In this document: piece after piece, positions 1 to 5,351 of the stretch
Position numbering within the stretch: position 1 is the stretch's first letter
Layout of the letters: each line of letters starts with the position of its first letter
Source: CAWJHE01 sp964614855
GTDB taxonomy: Bacteria > Chloroflexota > Anaerolineae > Anaerolineales > UBA4823
Assembly: GCA_964614855.1 (NCBI GenBank)
Contig: CAZTMX010000182.1
Location: 1 to 5,817, forward strand
Direction of reading: 5' to 3'
Length of the DNA stretch: 5,817 bases
The notes under the pieces: model-generated
Told to the model about the DNA's origin: nothing
The model's database searches: none
What the model saw: the letters and a program-made list of their open reading frames with translations, nothing else
Translations under genes and position numbers: made by a program

Positions 1-63
1 CGTACTGACCAGGTCAAACAAGCCCTGGAGGCGTATCTCACAGCAGAAAAACTGCTGCGCTAG
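1..63 (+). CDS. C-terminal end of an unidentified protein (partial)
   Basis: The frame is open from the first base of the window and closes at TAG 61-63, giving the last 20 residues (starting RTDQVKQALE, ending AEKLLR). The stretch looks helical and charged, with no recognisable motif, so no function can be assigned. It is treated as a real gene end because the frame is open to the edge and a strong intrinsic terminator-like hairpin begins about 38 nt after the stop. It lies upstream of ndk on the same strand but is probably a separate transcription unit if that hairpin terminates. Confidence 0.55.
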   Translation, partial: RTDQVKQALEAYLTAEKLLR

Positions 64-100
64 AACGCTCAGAGTAACAATAGAAAATTAGATACAAGGA

Positions 101-147
101 GTGATACGGCGGTCGGCTGGCTTGCAGCGCCGTCCGTATCACTTTTT
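101..147 (+). terminator. Hairpin with T-run between upstream gene and ndk
   Basis: A perfect 9-bp stem pairs GTGATACGG (101-109) with CCGTATCAC (134-142). The stem continues inward as CGG/CCG (110-112 with 130-132, one bulged T at 133) and GCTG/CAGC (116-119 with 125-128) around a 5-nt loop. TTTTT follows at 143-147. This is a textbook intrinsic terminator for the gene ending at 63. Its T-run ends only 21 nt before the ndk start, which leaves little room for a separate ndk promoter, so an attenuator in the ndk leader is an alternative reading. Confidence 0.8.
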
Positions 148-158
148 ACAACTATTAT

Positions 159-163
159 GGAGG
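159..163 (+). promoter_or_regulatory. Shine-Dalgarno site that fixes the ndk start
   Basis: GGAGG at 159-163 lies 5 nt before ATG 169. An in-frame ATG at 157 overlaps this site and has no ribosome binding site of its own, so 169 is preferred. Confidence 0.8.
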
Positions 164-168
164 ATATT

Positions 169-618
169 ATGGAAAAAACTTTAGTGCTTGTAAAACCGGA
201 CGGCGTGCAGCGCGGTCTGATTGGTGAAGTGATCTCTCGCCTGGAAAAGCGCGGCTTACGCCTGGTGGGCGCCAAATTCTTACAGGTCAGCCTGGAACTG
301 GCTGAGACCCATTATGCAATCCACAAGGGTAAGCCCTTCTACGAGCGATTGATCGGCTACATCACCTCCGCCCCGGTGATGGCAATGGCCTGGGAAGGCC
401 CCAGCGCCGTGGCTGCCGTGCGCCAGACTATGGGCGCTACCCGCCCCACCGAAGCAGCCCCCGGCACCATCCGTCACGATTTTGCCCTGCAGGTTGGGCG
501 CAACCTGACCCACGCGTCGGATTCACCTGAGAACGGCGAGCTGGAAGTAGCGCTGTGGTTCAAACCAGAAGAACTGGTCACCTGGGAGCGCGCCGCAGAC
601 CGCTGGATTTTCGAATAA
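169..618 (+). CDS. ndk: Nucleoside diphosphate kinase
   Basis: This cytosolic enzyme moves the gamma-phosphate from ATP to (d)NDPs through a phosphohistidine intermediate and so balances nucleotide pools. The 149-residue product covers the full family length. Visible signatures are the N-terminal nucleotide-binding KPDGVQRGLIGEV (K9 onward), ETHYAIHKGKPFY (46-58), the MGATRP loop (88-93) and the active-site segment NLTHASDS (112-119), in which H115 is the catalytic histidine. The segment ending LWF and a Trp-rich tail ending DRWIFE also fit. The common HGSDS form is HASDS here, a tolerated variant. ATG 169 is chosen over in-frame ATG 157 because GGAGG sits 5 nt upstream of it. The gene appears monocistronic, lying between two hairpin/T-run structures. 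The assignment is secure. Confidence 0.97.
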   Translation: MEKTLVLVKPDGVQRGLIGEVISRLEKRGLRLVGAKFLQVSLELAETHYAIHKGKPFYERLIGYITSAPVMAMAWEGPSAVAAVRQTMGATRPTEAAPGTIRHDFALQVGRNLTHASDSPENGELEVALWFKPEELVTWERAADRWIFE

Positions 619-638
619 AAATATCCATTCGCCAGCAC

Positions 639-673
639 AGGGGCTGTCTCCCACCAGGCGACGGCCCTTTTTT
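639..673 (+). terminator. Intrinsic terminator of ndk
   Basis: GGGCTGTC (641-648) pairs with GACGGCCC (660-667) as an 8-bp stem with one G-U pair and an 11-nt loop. It can extend by two pairs (AG 639-640 with TT 668-669). Six Ts follow at 668-673. It starts about 20 nt after the ndk stop codon. Confidence 0.9.
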
Positions 674-701
674 GCGCTTGTTAAAGTAAAATGGAGTACG
701 G

Positions 702-751
702 CAAGGTACTGATTGGTTTTGAAGTGAATAGTCCTCCTTGACTGTACCTTG
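702..751. repeat. 8-bp inverted repeat upstream of the radical SAM operon
   Basis: CAAGGTAC (702-709) and GTACCTTG (744-751) are perfect inverted copies separated by 34 nt. The left copy also takes part in a small AGTAC/GTACT hairpin (695-699 with 706-710). The right copy lies inside the spacer of the best promoter candidate. It could be an operator or a leader RNA structure; no regulator can be named. Confidence 0.4.
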
Positions 752-766
752 AAATTACTGTAAAAA
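738..766 (+). promoter_or_regulatory. Candidate sigma70-type promoter for the radical SAM/DUF2344 unit
   Basis: TTGACT (738-743) and TAAAAA (761-766) are separated by 17 nt and match the -35 and -10 consensus at 5/6 and 4/6. The oddity is that transcription would start near 773, downstream of the apparent Shine-Dalgarno AGGA (766-769), giving a very short leader. A second -10-like hexamer, TAAAAT (687-692), has no good -35 partner. The real promoter could be either or neither. Confidence 0.3.
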
Positions 767-781
767 GGAACGAGTATTTTA

Positions 782-2746
782 ATGGTGATGGATACAATAA
801 CGCTGCAAAGAAAGCTGGATCATATCCTCTACCGGGTGCAAAAACCCGGGCGCTATACCGGCGGCGAGATCAACCAGGTGGTAAAGCCCTGGGATCAGTT
901 GGAGACGAAAATTGCCCTGGTATTCCCGGATATATACGATATCGGTATGTCGAACCTGGGGATGGCTATCCTCTACGACCTGATCAACCAGCGCACAGAC
1001 GCCCTAGCAGAACGTGCATTTGCACCTGCTGCGGACATGGAACTTGAGATGCGCCAGAACCAGGTGCCTCTCTATTCGCTTGAAAGCAAACGCCCACTTT
1101 CCGATTTTGATATCATCGGTATTTCCCTGCCGTATGAAACGCTTTACACCAATACCCTCAATTTGCTCAACCTGGCAGAGGTACCGGTCCTTTCCTCTGA
1201 GCGCACAGAGGCGCACCCGCTGGTCATTGCCGGCGGGCACGCCTGTTTCAACCCGGAGCCCATGCATGCCTTTATCGACGCCTTTGTGATCGGTGAAGGT
1301 GAAGAAGTGATCCTGGAGATCCTGGATGTGTACCAGCTATGGAAAAAGAGCGGGGGGCAGCGGCAGGAATTGCTTTTAGACCTGGCGAAAATCTGGGGCG
1401 TGTATGTACCCTCGTTGTACCAGGCTGAATATCACCAGGACGGGACGTTCGCCCGGATGCAAAAACTGGCGCCGCAAGCACCTTCGACCGTGGTCAAACG
1501 CATCGTTGCTACACTACCCCCACCCACCACCCGGCTGTTGGTGCCGTATATTGACACGGTTCACAACCGGGCGCCCATTGAAATTATGCGCGGCTGCTCG
1601 CGCGGCTGCCGTTTCTGCCACGCTGGCATGGTGAACCGCCCGGTACGCGAAAGACCGGTCGAAGAAATCATCCAGGCTGCTGATGAAGCCCTGGCCAACA
1701 CCGGGTACGAAGAAATCGGGCTGCTCTCGCTATCGAGCTCCGACTATACGCATATTTTGCAGCTGGTCGACACCATTTCGGAGCGGTTTACAGGAAAAAA
1801 CCTGAATATCTCTTTGCCATCTTTGCGCATTGAGAGCTTTTCCGTGGACTTGATGGATGCCTTGCAAGACTCGCGCCGCAGTGGGTTCACCCTGGCGCCC
1901 GAAGCCGCCACGGAGCGTATGCGTGAGATCATCAACAAACCCGTACAGACACAACAGCTGCTGGACACAGCGCACGCCATCTATGAGCGCGGCTGGCACA
2001 ATATCAAGCTGTACTTTATGATCGGCCACCCTTCCGAAACGTTGGAAGATGTGCAGGCGATCGCTGACCTTTGCAAGCAGGTATTGGCGGAAGGCCGTAA
2101 GGTGATTGGCAAACGAGCCCAAGTGACTGCCGGTGTGAGCACATTCATCCCCAAAGCGCACACCCCGTTCCAATGGGCATCTTGCGACACAGTTGAGCAG
2201 ATCATTGCGAAGCAGGACCTGCTCCGGCAAGCGCTGCGTTCCCCTGGACTAAAGCTGAGTTGGAACAAACCTGAAGAGACTTTACTGGAAGCCTGGCTTT
2301 CACGCGGCGACCGGCGTATATCTCAGGTGATTTTCAACGCCTGGATATCTGGGGCAAAATTTGATGCCTGGAAGGAACACTTCCGTTTTGACCTGTGGCA
2401 GCAGGCATTTGAAGCTGCTGGAGTGGACCCGGCTTTCTTCAGCCACCGCCAGCGCACCATGGATGAAGCTTTCCCTTGGGATCATATCAGCACCGGCGTG
2501 AGCAAAAAGCACCTGGCACAAGATTACCTGTGGAGCCTGCGGGGGAAGACGCGCGCCGACTGCCGCCGGCAGTGCTATGCCTGCGGGATTTTGCCTACCT
2601 TTGCGGAATTGAGAAGACAGACGCCAGGTGATTTCTGGAAGTGTCCAGAGCTAAAACCATTGCAACCTGCAAATCCGGAGAAAAATGCTCCCTCAAAAAA
2701 CCCTGCTGAACCCGATAGCGATGAAATGGAGAGAGCATGCGCCTGA
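782..2746 (+). CDS. B12-domain radical SAM protein, TIGR03960-like, function unknown
   Basis: This 654-residue protein fits the uncharacterised radical SAM family that is encoded next to, or fused with, DUF2344. Residues about 40-185 look like a cobalamin-binding Rossmann domain (DIYDIGMSNLG at 50-60, then DIIGISLPYE, AGGH and GEGEE). The radical SAM core begins near 265; its C272-X3-C276-X2-C279 (RGCSRGCRFCH) should hold the SAM-binding 4Fe-4S cluster, followed by LLSLSSSDYTH (314-324). A second CX3CX2C occurs at C594, C598 and C601, with C621 nearby, so a further metal site is possible. The last ~30 residues are a Pro/Asn/Glu-rich tail resembling a linker. ATG 782 has AGGA 12 nt upstream; in-frame ATG 788 is farther from it. 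The gene overlaps the next by 10 nt. The reaction and substrate are unknown; RNA or ribosome-related chemistry is suspected only because relatives often sit near rne/rng and ribosomal protein genes. Confidence 0.93.
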   Translation: MVMDTITLQRKLDHILYRVQKPGRYTGGEINQVVKPWDQLETKIALVFPDIYDIGMSNLGMAILYDLINQRTDALAERAFAPAADMELEMRQNQVPLYSLESKRPLSDFDIIGISLPYETLYTNTLNLLNLAEVPVLSSERTEAHPLVIAGGHACFNPEPMHAFIDAFVIGEGEEVILEILDVYQLWKKSGGQRQELLLDLAKIWGVYVPSLYQAEYHQDGTFARMQKLAPQAPSTVVKRIVATLPPPTTRLLVPYIDTVHNRAPIEIMRGCSRGCRFCHAGMVNRPVRERPVEEIIQAADEALANTGYEEIGLLSLSSSDYTHILQLVDTISERFTGKNLNISLPSLRIESFSVDLMDALQDSRRSGFTLAPEAATERMREIINKPVQTQQLLDTAHAIYERGWHNIKLYFMIGHPSETLEDVQAIADLCKQVLAEGRKVIGKRAQVTAGVSTFIPKAHTPFQWASCDTVEQIIAKQDLLRQALRSPGLKLSWNKPEETLLEAWLSRGDRRISQVIFNAWISGAKFDAWKEHFRFDLWQQAFEAAGVDPAFFSHRQRTMDEAFPWDHISTGVSKKHLAQDYLWSLRGKTRADCRRQCYACGILPTFAELRRQTPGDFWKCPELKPLQPANPEKNAPSKNPAEPDSDEMERACA

Positions 2747-3357
2747 GAATGACCTTCAGTAAAAATGAGCTGATGCGCTTTACCGGTCATCTGGATTTGC
2801 ACCAGGCCTGGGAGCGCACCTTTCGCCGCGCCGCACTGCCGATTGCCTACAGCCAGGGTTTCACCCCGCACCCGCGCATCAACCTGGCTTCTGCCCTGCC
2901 GCTTGGTTTCACCAGCACAGCCGAGCTGGTGGATGTGTGGCTGGAAGACGAACTGCCGCTAAACACCATTCAAGCAGCCCTGGAGCGCGCCCTCCCCCCG
3001 GGCATCCAGGTCTCGCATATGGAAACCGTCAGCGACCGCCTGCCCAGCCTGCAAAGCGTTCTGGTCGCTTCAGAATTCGAAGCAACCATCCTGGAACCTG
3101 TTGTGGATTTACAGGCTCGCGTATTCCAGCTCCTTGAATCGAAAAGCCTGCCGCGCGAGCGCAGAGGAAAACCGTATGACCTGCGCCCCTTGATTTTGGA
3201 GCTAACACAAATTGACAACGATGAACATGACCGCCAGCGCTTGCGCATGCTGCTCTCGGCAAGCGAAGGAGCGACGGGCCGCCCGGAGGAAGTGTTGGCT
3301 TGCCTGGGAATCCAGGCGCAGGATTGCCGTGTCCAGCGCACCAGGTTAGTCTTTTAA
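2737..3357 (+). CDS. Radical SAM-linked protein, DUF2344 (TIGR03936-like)
   Basis: This 206-residue protein is the usual partner of the upstream radical SAM gene. The N-terminal signature is clear: a basic start, then RFTGHLDLHQAWERTFRRA (14-32), then LPIAYSQGFTPHPRI (34-48), a segment highly characteristic of DUF2344. The C-terminal half is more variable and ends in VQRTRLVF. No catalytic residues or membrane segments are evident. It starts at ATG 2737 inside the preceding gene (overlap ATGCGCCTGA, -1 frame), with GGAGA 4 nt upstream, so translational coupling and a complex with the radical SAM protein are likely. In other genomes the two are sometimes one polypeptide. Because it lacks obvious catalytic motifs it may present the substrate, but its biochemical role is unknown. 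Confidence 0.92.
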   Translation: MRLRMTFSKNELMRFTGHLDLHQAWERTFRRAALPIAYSQGFTPHPRINLASALPLGFTSTAELVDVWLEDELPLNTIQAALERALPPGIQVSHMETVSDRLPSLQSVLVASEFEATILEPVVDLQARVFQLLESKSLPRERRGKPYDLRPLILELTQIDNDEHDRQRLRMLLSASEGATGRPEEVLACLGIQAQDCRVQRTRLVF

Positions 3358-3384
3358 ATAATATGCGTCCCGCCAAAGCCGTGG

Positions 3385-3390
3385 TAAAAT
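3385..3390 (+). promoter_or_regulatory. Possible -10 element before tRNA-Arg
   Basis: TAAAAT matches TATAAT at 5/6 and lies 32 nt before the tRNA. It sits inside a short inverted repeat, GCCAA (3372-3376) and TTGGC (3390-3394). No convincing -35 is present, and no terminator separates the tRNA from the DUF2344 gene, so the tRNA could instead be cotranscribed with the pair. Confidence 0.2.
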
Positions 3391-3422
3391 TGGCAGGCGA
3401 AACGCAAGATGGATCGTCATAA

Positions 3423-3494
3423 GCCCCCATAGCTCAGTGGATAGAGCGTTGCCCTCCGGAGGCAAAAACCCGCGTTCGAGTCGCGGTGGGGGTA
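3423..3494 (+). tRNA. tRNA-Arg (anticodon CCG)
   Basis: A complete 72-nt cloverleaf is visible. The acceptor stem pairs GCCCCCA (3423-3429) with TGGGGGT (3487-3493), ending in a G1-U72 wobble. The D stem is GCTC/GAGC (3432-3435 with 3444-3447). The anticodon stem is TTGCC/GGCAA around the loop CTCCGGA (3454-3460), with anticodon CCG at 3456-3458 reading CGG. The variable loop is 4 nt. The T stem CCGCG/CGCGG encloses TTCGAGT (3475-3481). The discriminator is A3494, the usual choice for Arg. CCA is not encoded (CTG follows), so it must be added after transcription. Confidence 0.97.
3464..3486 (-). terminator. Possible minus-strand terminator formed by the antisense of the tRNA T-arm
   Basis: Read on the minus strand, the T-arm gives CCGCG-ACTCGAA-CGCGG (3486 to 3470) followed by GTTTTT (3469 to 3464). 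That is a 5-bp all-GC hairpin with a T-run, about 40 nt beyond the stop of the minus-strand cluster. No other hairpin is seen in the 33-nt gap 3495-3527. The stem is short and is required anyway for tRNA folding, so this may be a coincidence. Confidence 0.3.
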
Positions 3495-3527
3495 CTGCAT
3501 AACTTCTCCAGCATGCCAGATACAAAC

Positions 3528-4262
3528 CTAAGCAGCTATACCGCCTTTTCTAAAGGTTAGCAATCGTGCGCCTTCTACTTGCTGAAAGATAGCTCCCTGG
3601 CCGACCGTCCTTAATACCGCCGCTTCATCCACCACTTTTGTACCTGAAAGAATATCCACCCCATGTTCAAATAACACTGGTGAAAGGGGAGTGCTTGGCC
3701 CCAGCATCATTAACAAGGCGTCTGGTCGGCAAAACTGGAGCAAAACGTCTAATGTGTGGTTGATTAACGAACTGCTGGTAATCGCCACGACATCCGCCCG
3801 GGGGATTAAATCAGCGGCTGCTTCAGAAGGATGATCCCCATCTGATGGTTTTTGTTCGATCACCCATAATTGACCCACCTTGTTGCGTAACCTTGGGATA
3901 AAGGGAAAATGACCTACCAGGGCCACGTTTTTGCCCTGACCTTTTTCAATAAGCACTTCAGAAGCGTTTAGCTCAACCGCCCGGCTTTCATCCATCATCA
4001 ACAACGAATTGATGGCTGCCACGCCAATACTGGCTTCCAGGGGGTTTTCAGAAAGAGCATAATCTGCCAGCTCACGAGCGCTCTTCTTATGCAGGCTGCC
4101 CACATCAGTTACTTGTTCGTGCCCGTGAGGTTTATCCCCCGTTATGGTCGATGCCATACCGCAGAAGCGGCTGCATACAACCGTCCAATGAACGCCTACC
4201 AGGATGGCTCGAACTGGTGCATCTTCTTGAAGGGTATCCAATATCTGTTTGAGAATTTGCAT
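3528..4262 (-). CDS. DUF4213/DUF364 Rossmann-like protein, putative metal-binding
   Basis: This 244-residue protein matches the two-domain family with an N-terminal enolase-like DUF4213 region (about 10-95) and a Rossmann-like DUF364 region (about 108-235), described as a putative heavy-metal chelation domain. Visible signatures are VGVHWTVV (22-29), ASIGVAAINSLL (77-88), VALVGHFPFIPRL (113-125), ADVVAITSSSLINHTLD (156-172) and LGPSTPLSPVLF (187-198). No signal peptide or membrane segment is seen, so it should be cytosolic. Cysteines and histidines near the N-terminus (C30, C34, H46, H48, H58) are conceivable ligands, but this is inference. GGGAG lies 8 nt before the ATG at 4262. It is the last gene of the minus-strand run, 67 nt after the HypE-like gene. 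The family's real substrate or metal is not established. Confidence 0.85.
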   Translation of the reverse strand: MQILKQILDTLQEDAPVRAILVGVHWTVVCSRFCGMASTITGDKPHGHEQVTDVGSLHKKSARELADYALSENPLEASIGVAAINSLLMMDESRAVELNASEVLIEKGQGKNVALVGHFPFIPRLRNKVGQLWVIEQKPSDGDHPSEAAADLIPRADVVAITSSSLINHTLDVLLQFCRPDALLMMLGPSTPLSPVLFEHGVDILSGTKVVDEAAVLRTVGQGAIFQQVEGARLLTFRKGGIAA

Positions 4263-4329
4263 GAATGAATCTCCCTGTGTTTCGTCATTGACCCATCATG
4301 TGAATAATGACCTGTGTTTGCGAAAATTA
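4263..4329. repeat. Intergenic gap with direct and inverted repeats
   Basis: The 67-nt gap holds two copies of CCTGTGTTT (4274-4282 and 4311-4319), each followed by CG or GCG. Between them is a perfect 6-bp inverted repeat, GTCATT (4284-4289) and AATGAC (4306-4311). On the minus strand the proximal copy runs into the Shine-Dalgarno of the DUF364 gene. No T-run follows the inverted repeat, so it is not a terminator; no convincing promoter is seen. A small local duplication or a regulator site are both possible. Confidence 0.35.
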
Positions 4330-5331
4330 CTATTGGTAAAGTTTCCACATGCGAGCAAGTTCGTCATCTTCGCAATGAATTTCTTGGTAATGGGTGCTTT
4401 GTCCCTCCCGTCTGATATCAACACCGTCACCTACTTCTATCCGGCCAATATCTGCGAAAAATATACCCTTTTCTCGAAGGCTGTTTGCGGCATTTTCAAC
4501 CTTCTCGTGAGGAATGGTGGCCACCAGGGTGCCTGATGAGATCATGCGAAGCGGGTCAAACTGGAAGGCCTGGGCAAAGCGCGAGACAACATGCGGAACA
4601 GGTATTTGCTGAGCATCCACATGCATGCCGACGCTGGATAACCTGGCTATCTCCAGAAGGGTTTCCAGCAACCCACCGCGAGTTACATCGTGCATGGCAG
4701 TAGCACCCACATCAGCAAGGATAAGAGCTTCCGGAATGATACTCACTTCTTTCAATATCTCGCGAGCTTGCATAAGCTCGCCTTCGCTCAATCCTAAACG
4801 CCATGCAACCTGAGCAAAATCATTGGCAAGAATTGCAGTGCCTTCCAAAGCAATCCCCTTTGTTACAAAGATGTGATCGCCTACCTGCGCGCCTTTTGTA
4901 CACACTGGTTTTTTGCCAGAAATGGTTCCCAGTGCTGTGACAGCCACCAATGGTCTGGATAAGGCTGCCGAATATCCGGTGTGACCGCCAATTATGGAAA
5001 CGCCAGTCTCTCGTGCCGCCCGGTTGATATCCTGCATGATCTCAGCCAAGAGTGCTTCATCTTCTTGCTTTGGCACCAAAACCAGCAGCAATATCCAGCG
5101 CGGCGGTGCGCCGCTTGTGGCGATATCATTACATGCCACATGCACAGCCAGCCAACCGATGTTATTCACTGCGCCAATGATTGGATCAAGATGGGAGACC
5201 AGGATGCTGTCGTCGATGCGCGTAAGTGCGACATCTTCGCCAAACACTGCTCCCAGGATGACATCGGGATCATGGGTTTCTATAAATGGATGAACACATC
5301 GATTAAGGACATCTAACGAAAATTTAGACAT
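4330..5331 (-). CDS. AIR synthase-related (HypE/PurM-like) ATP-binding protein
   Basis: This 333-residue protein has the PurM/HypE/SelD/ThiL two-domain fold: an N-terminal AIRS domain (about 28-140) and a C-terminal AIRS_C domain (about 150-300). Signatures are GEDVAL (31-36), HLDPI (47-51), NDIATSGAPPRW (68-79), IGGHTGY (114-120), MHDVTRGGL (213-221) and SSGTL (265-269). The family binds ATP and Mg and activates C=O or C=S groups through phosphorylation. MHDVTRGGL points to the HypE branch, but HypE ends in a Cys that carries the thiocarboxamide, and this protein ends in LYQ (last Cys is C320). It is therefore unlikely to make the hydrogenase cyanide ligand in the classical way. SelD-type catalytic Cys/Sec features are not seen. 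Other uncharacterised HypE-like proteins, such as methanogenesis marker 2, show that the fold is reused. ATG 5331 has AGGA 11 nt upstream; the radical SAM stop is 20 nt upstream, suggesting cotranscription. Confidence 0.88.
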   Translation of the reverse strand: MSKFSLDVLNRCVHPFIETHDPDVILGAVFGEDVALTRIDDSILVSHLDPIIGAVNNIGWLAVHVACNDIATSGAPPRWILLLVLVPKQEDEALLAEIMQDINRAARETGVSIIGGHTGYSAALSRPLVAVTALGTISGKKPVCTKGAQVGDHIFVTKGIALEGTAILANDFAQVAWRLGLSEGELMQAREILKEVSIIPEALILADVGATAMHDVTRGGLLETLLEIARLSSVGMHVDAQQIPVPHVVSRFAQAFQFDPLRMISSGTLVATIPHEKVENAANSLREKGIFFADIGRIEVGDGVDIRREGQSTHYQEIHCEDDELARMWKLYQ

Positions 5332-5351
5332 GGAGAGTTTGATCCTTTATG

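Noticed and set aside
157..168. In-frame ATG giving a 4-residue longer ndk product
   Set aside because: This ATG overlaps the GGAGG that serves ATG 169 and lacks its own ribosome binding site; the shorter product also matches the usual Met-Glu-Lys-Thr type start.
1730..2230. Long minus-strand open frame (166 codons) inside the radical SAM gene
   Set aside because: The opposite strand encodes a protein with recognisable conserved motifs throughout this stretch; the minus frame has no recognisable family and is a shadow.
2695..2701. A-AAA-AAC, a -1 slippery heptamer in the frame of the radical SAM gene, suggesting a programmed fusion to DUF2344
   Set aside because: After a -1 slip the new frame meets TGA at 2707 (and further stops at 2716 and 2722) before reaching ATG 2737, so no fusion could form. 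The overlapping start with its own GGAGA explains DUF2344 translation.
2970..3341. Minus-strand open frames inside the DUF2344 gene
   Set aside because: The translation is rich in Arg and Ser with no family resemblance, as expected for an antisense shadow of a GC-rich gene.
3495..3527. Possible attachment-site repeat or terminator just after the tRNA
   Set aside because: Only a GCAT/ATGC-type palindromic scrap is visible, with no T-run and no second copy of the tRNA 3' end inside the window.
4981..5316. Plus-strand open frames of 99-111 codons inside the HypE-like gene
   Set aside because: They lie opposite conserved AIRS motifs on the minus strand and have no recognisable domain of their own.
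5334..5346. AGAGTTTGATCCT, identical to the first 13 bases of the universal 16S rRNA forward primer site
   Set aside because: The following bases (TTATGCTATG) do not continue as 16S rRNA and the segment lies between two tightly spaced minus-strand genes, so it is a chance match, not an rRNA start.
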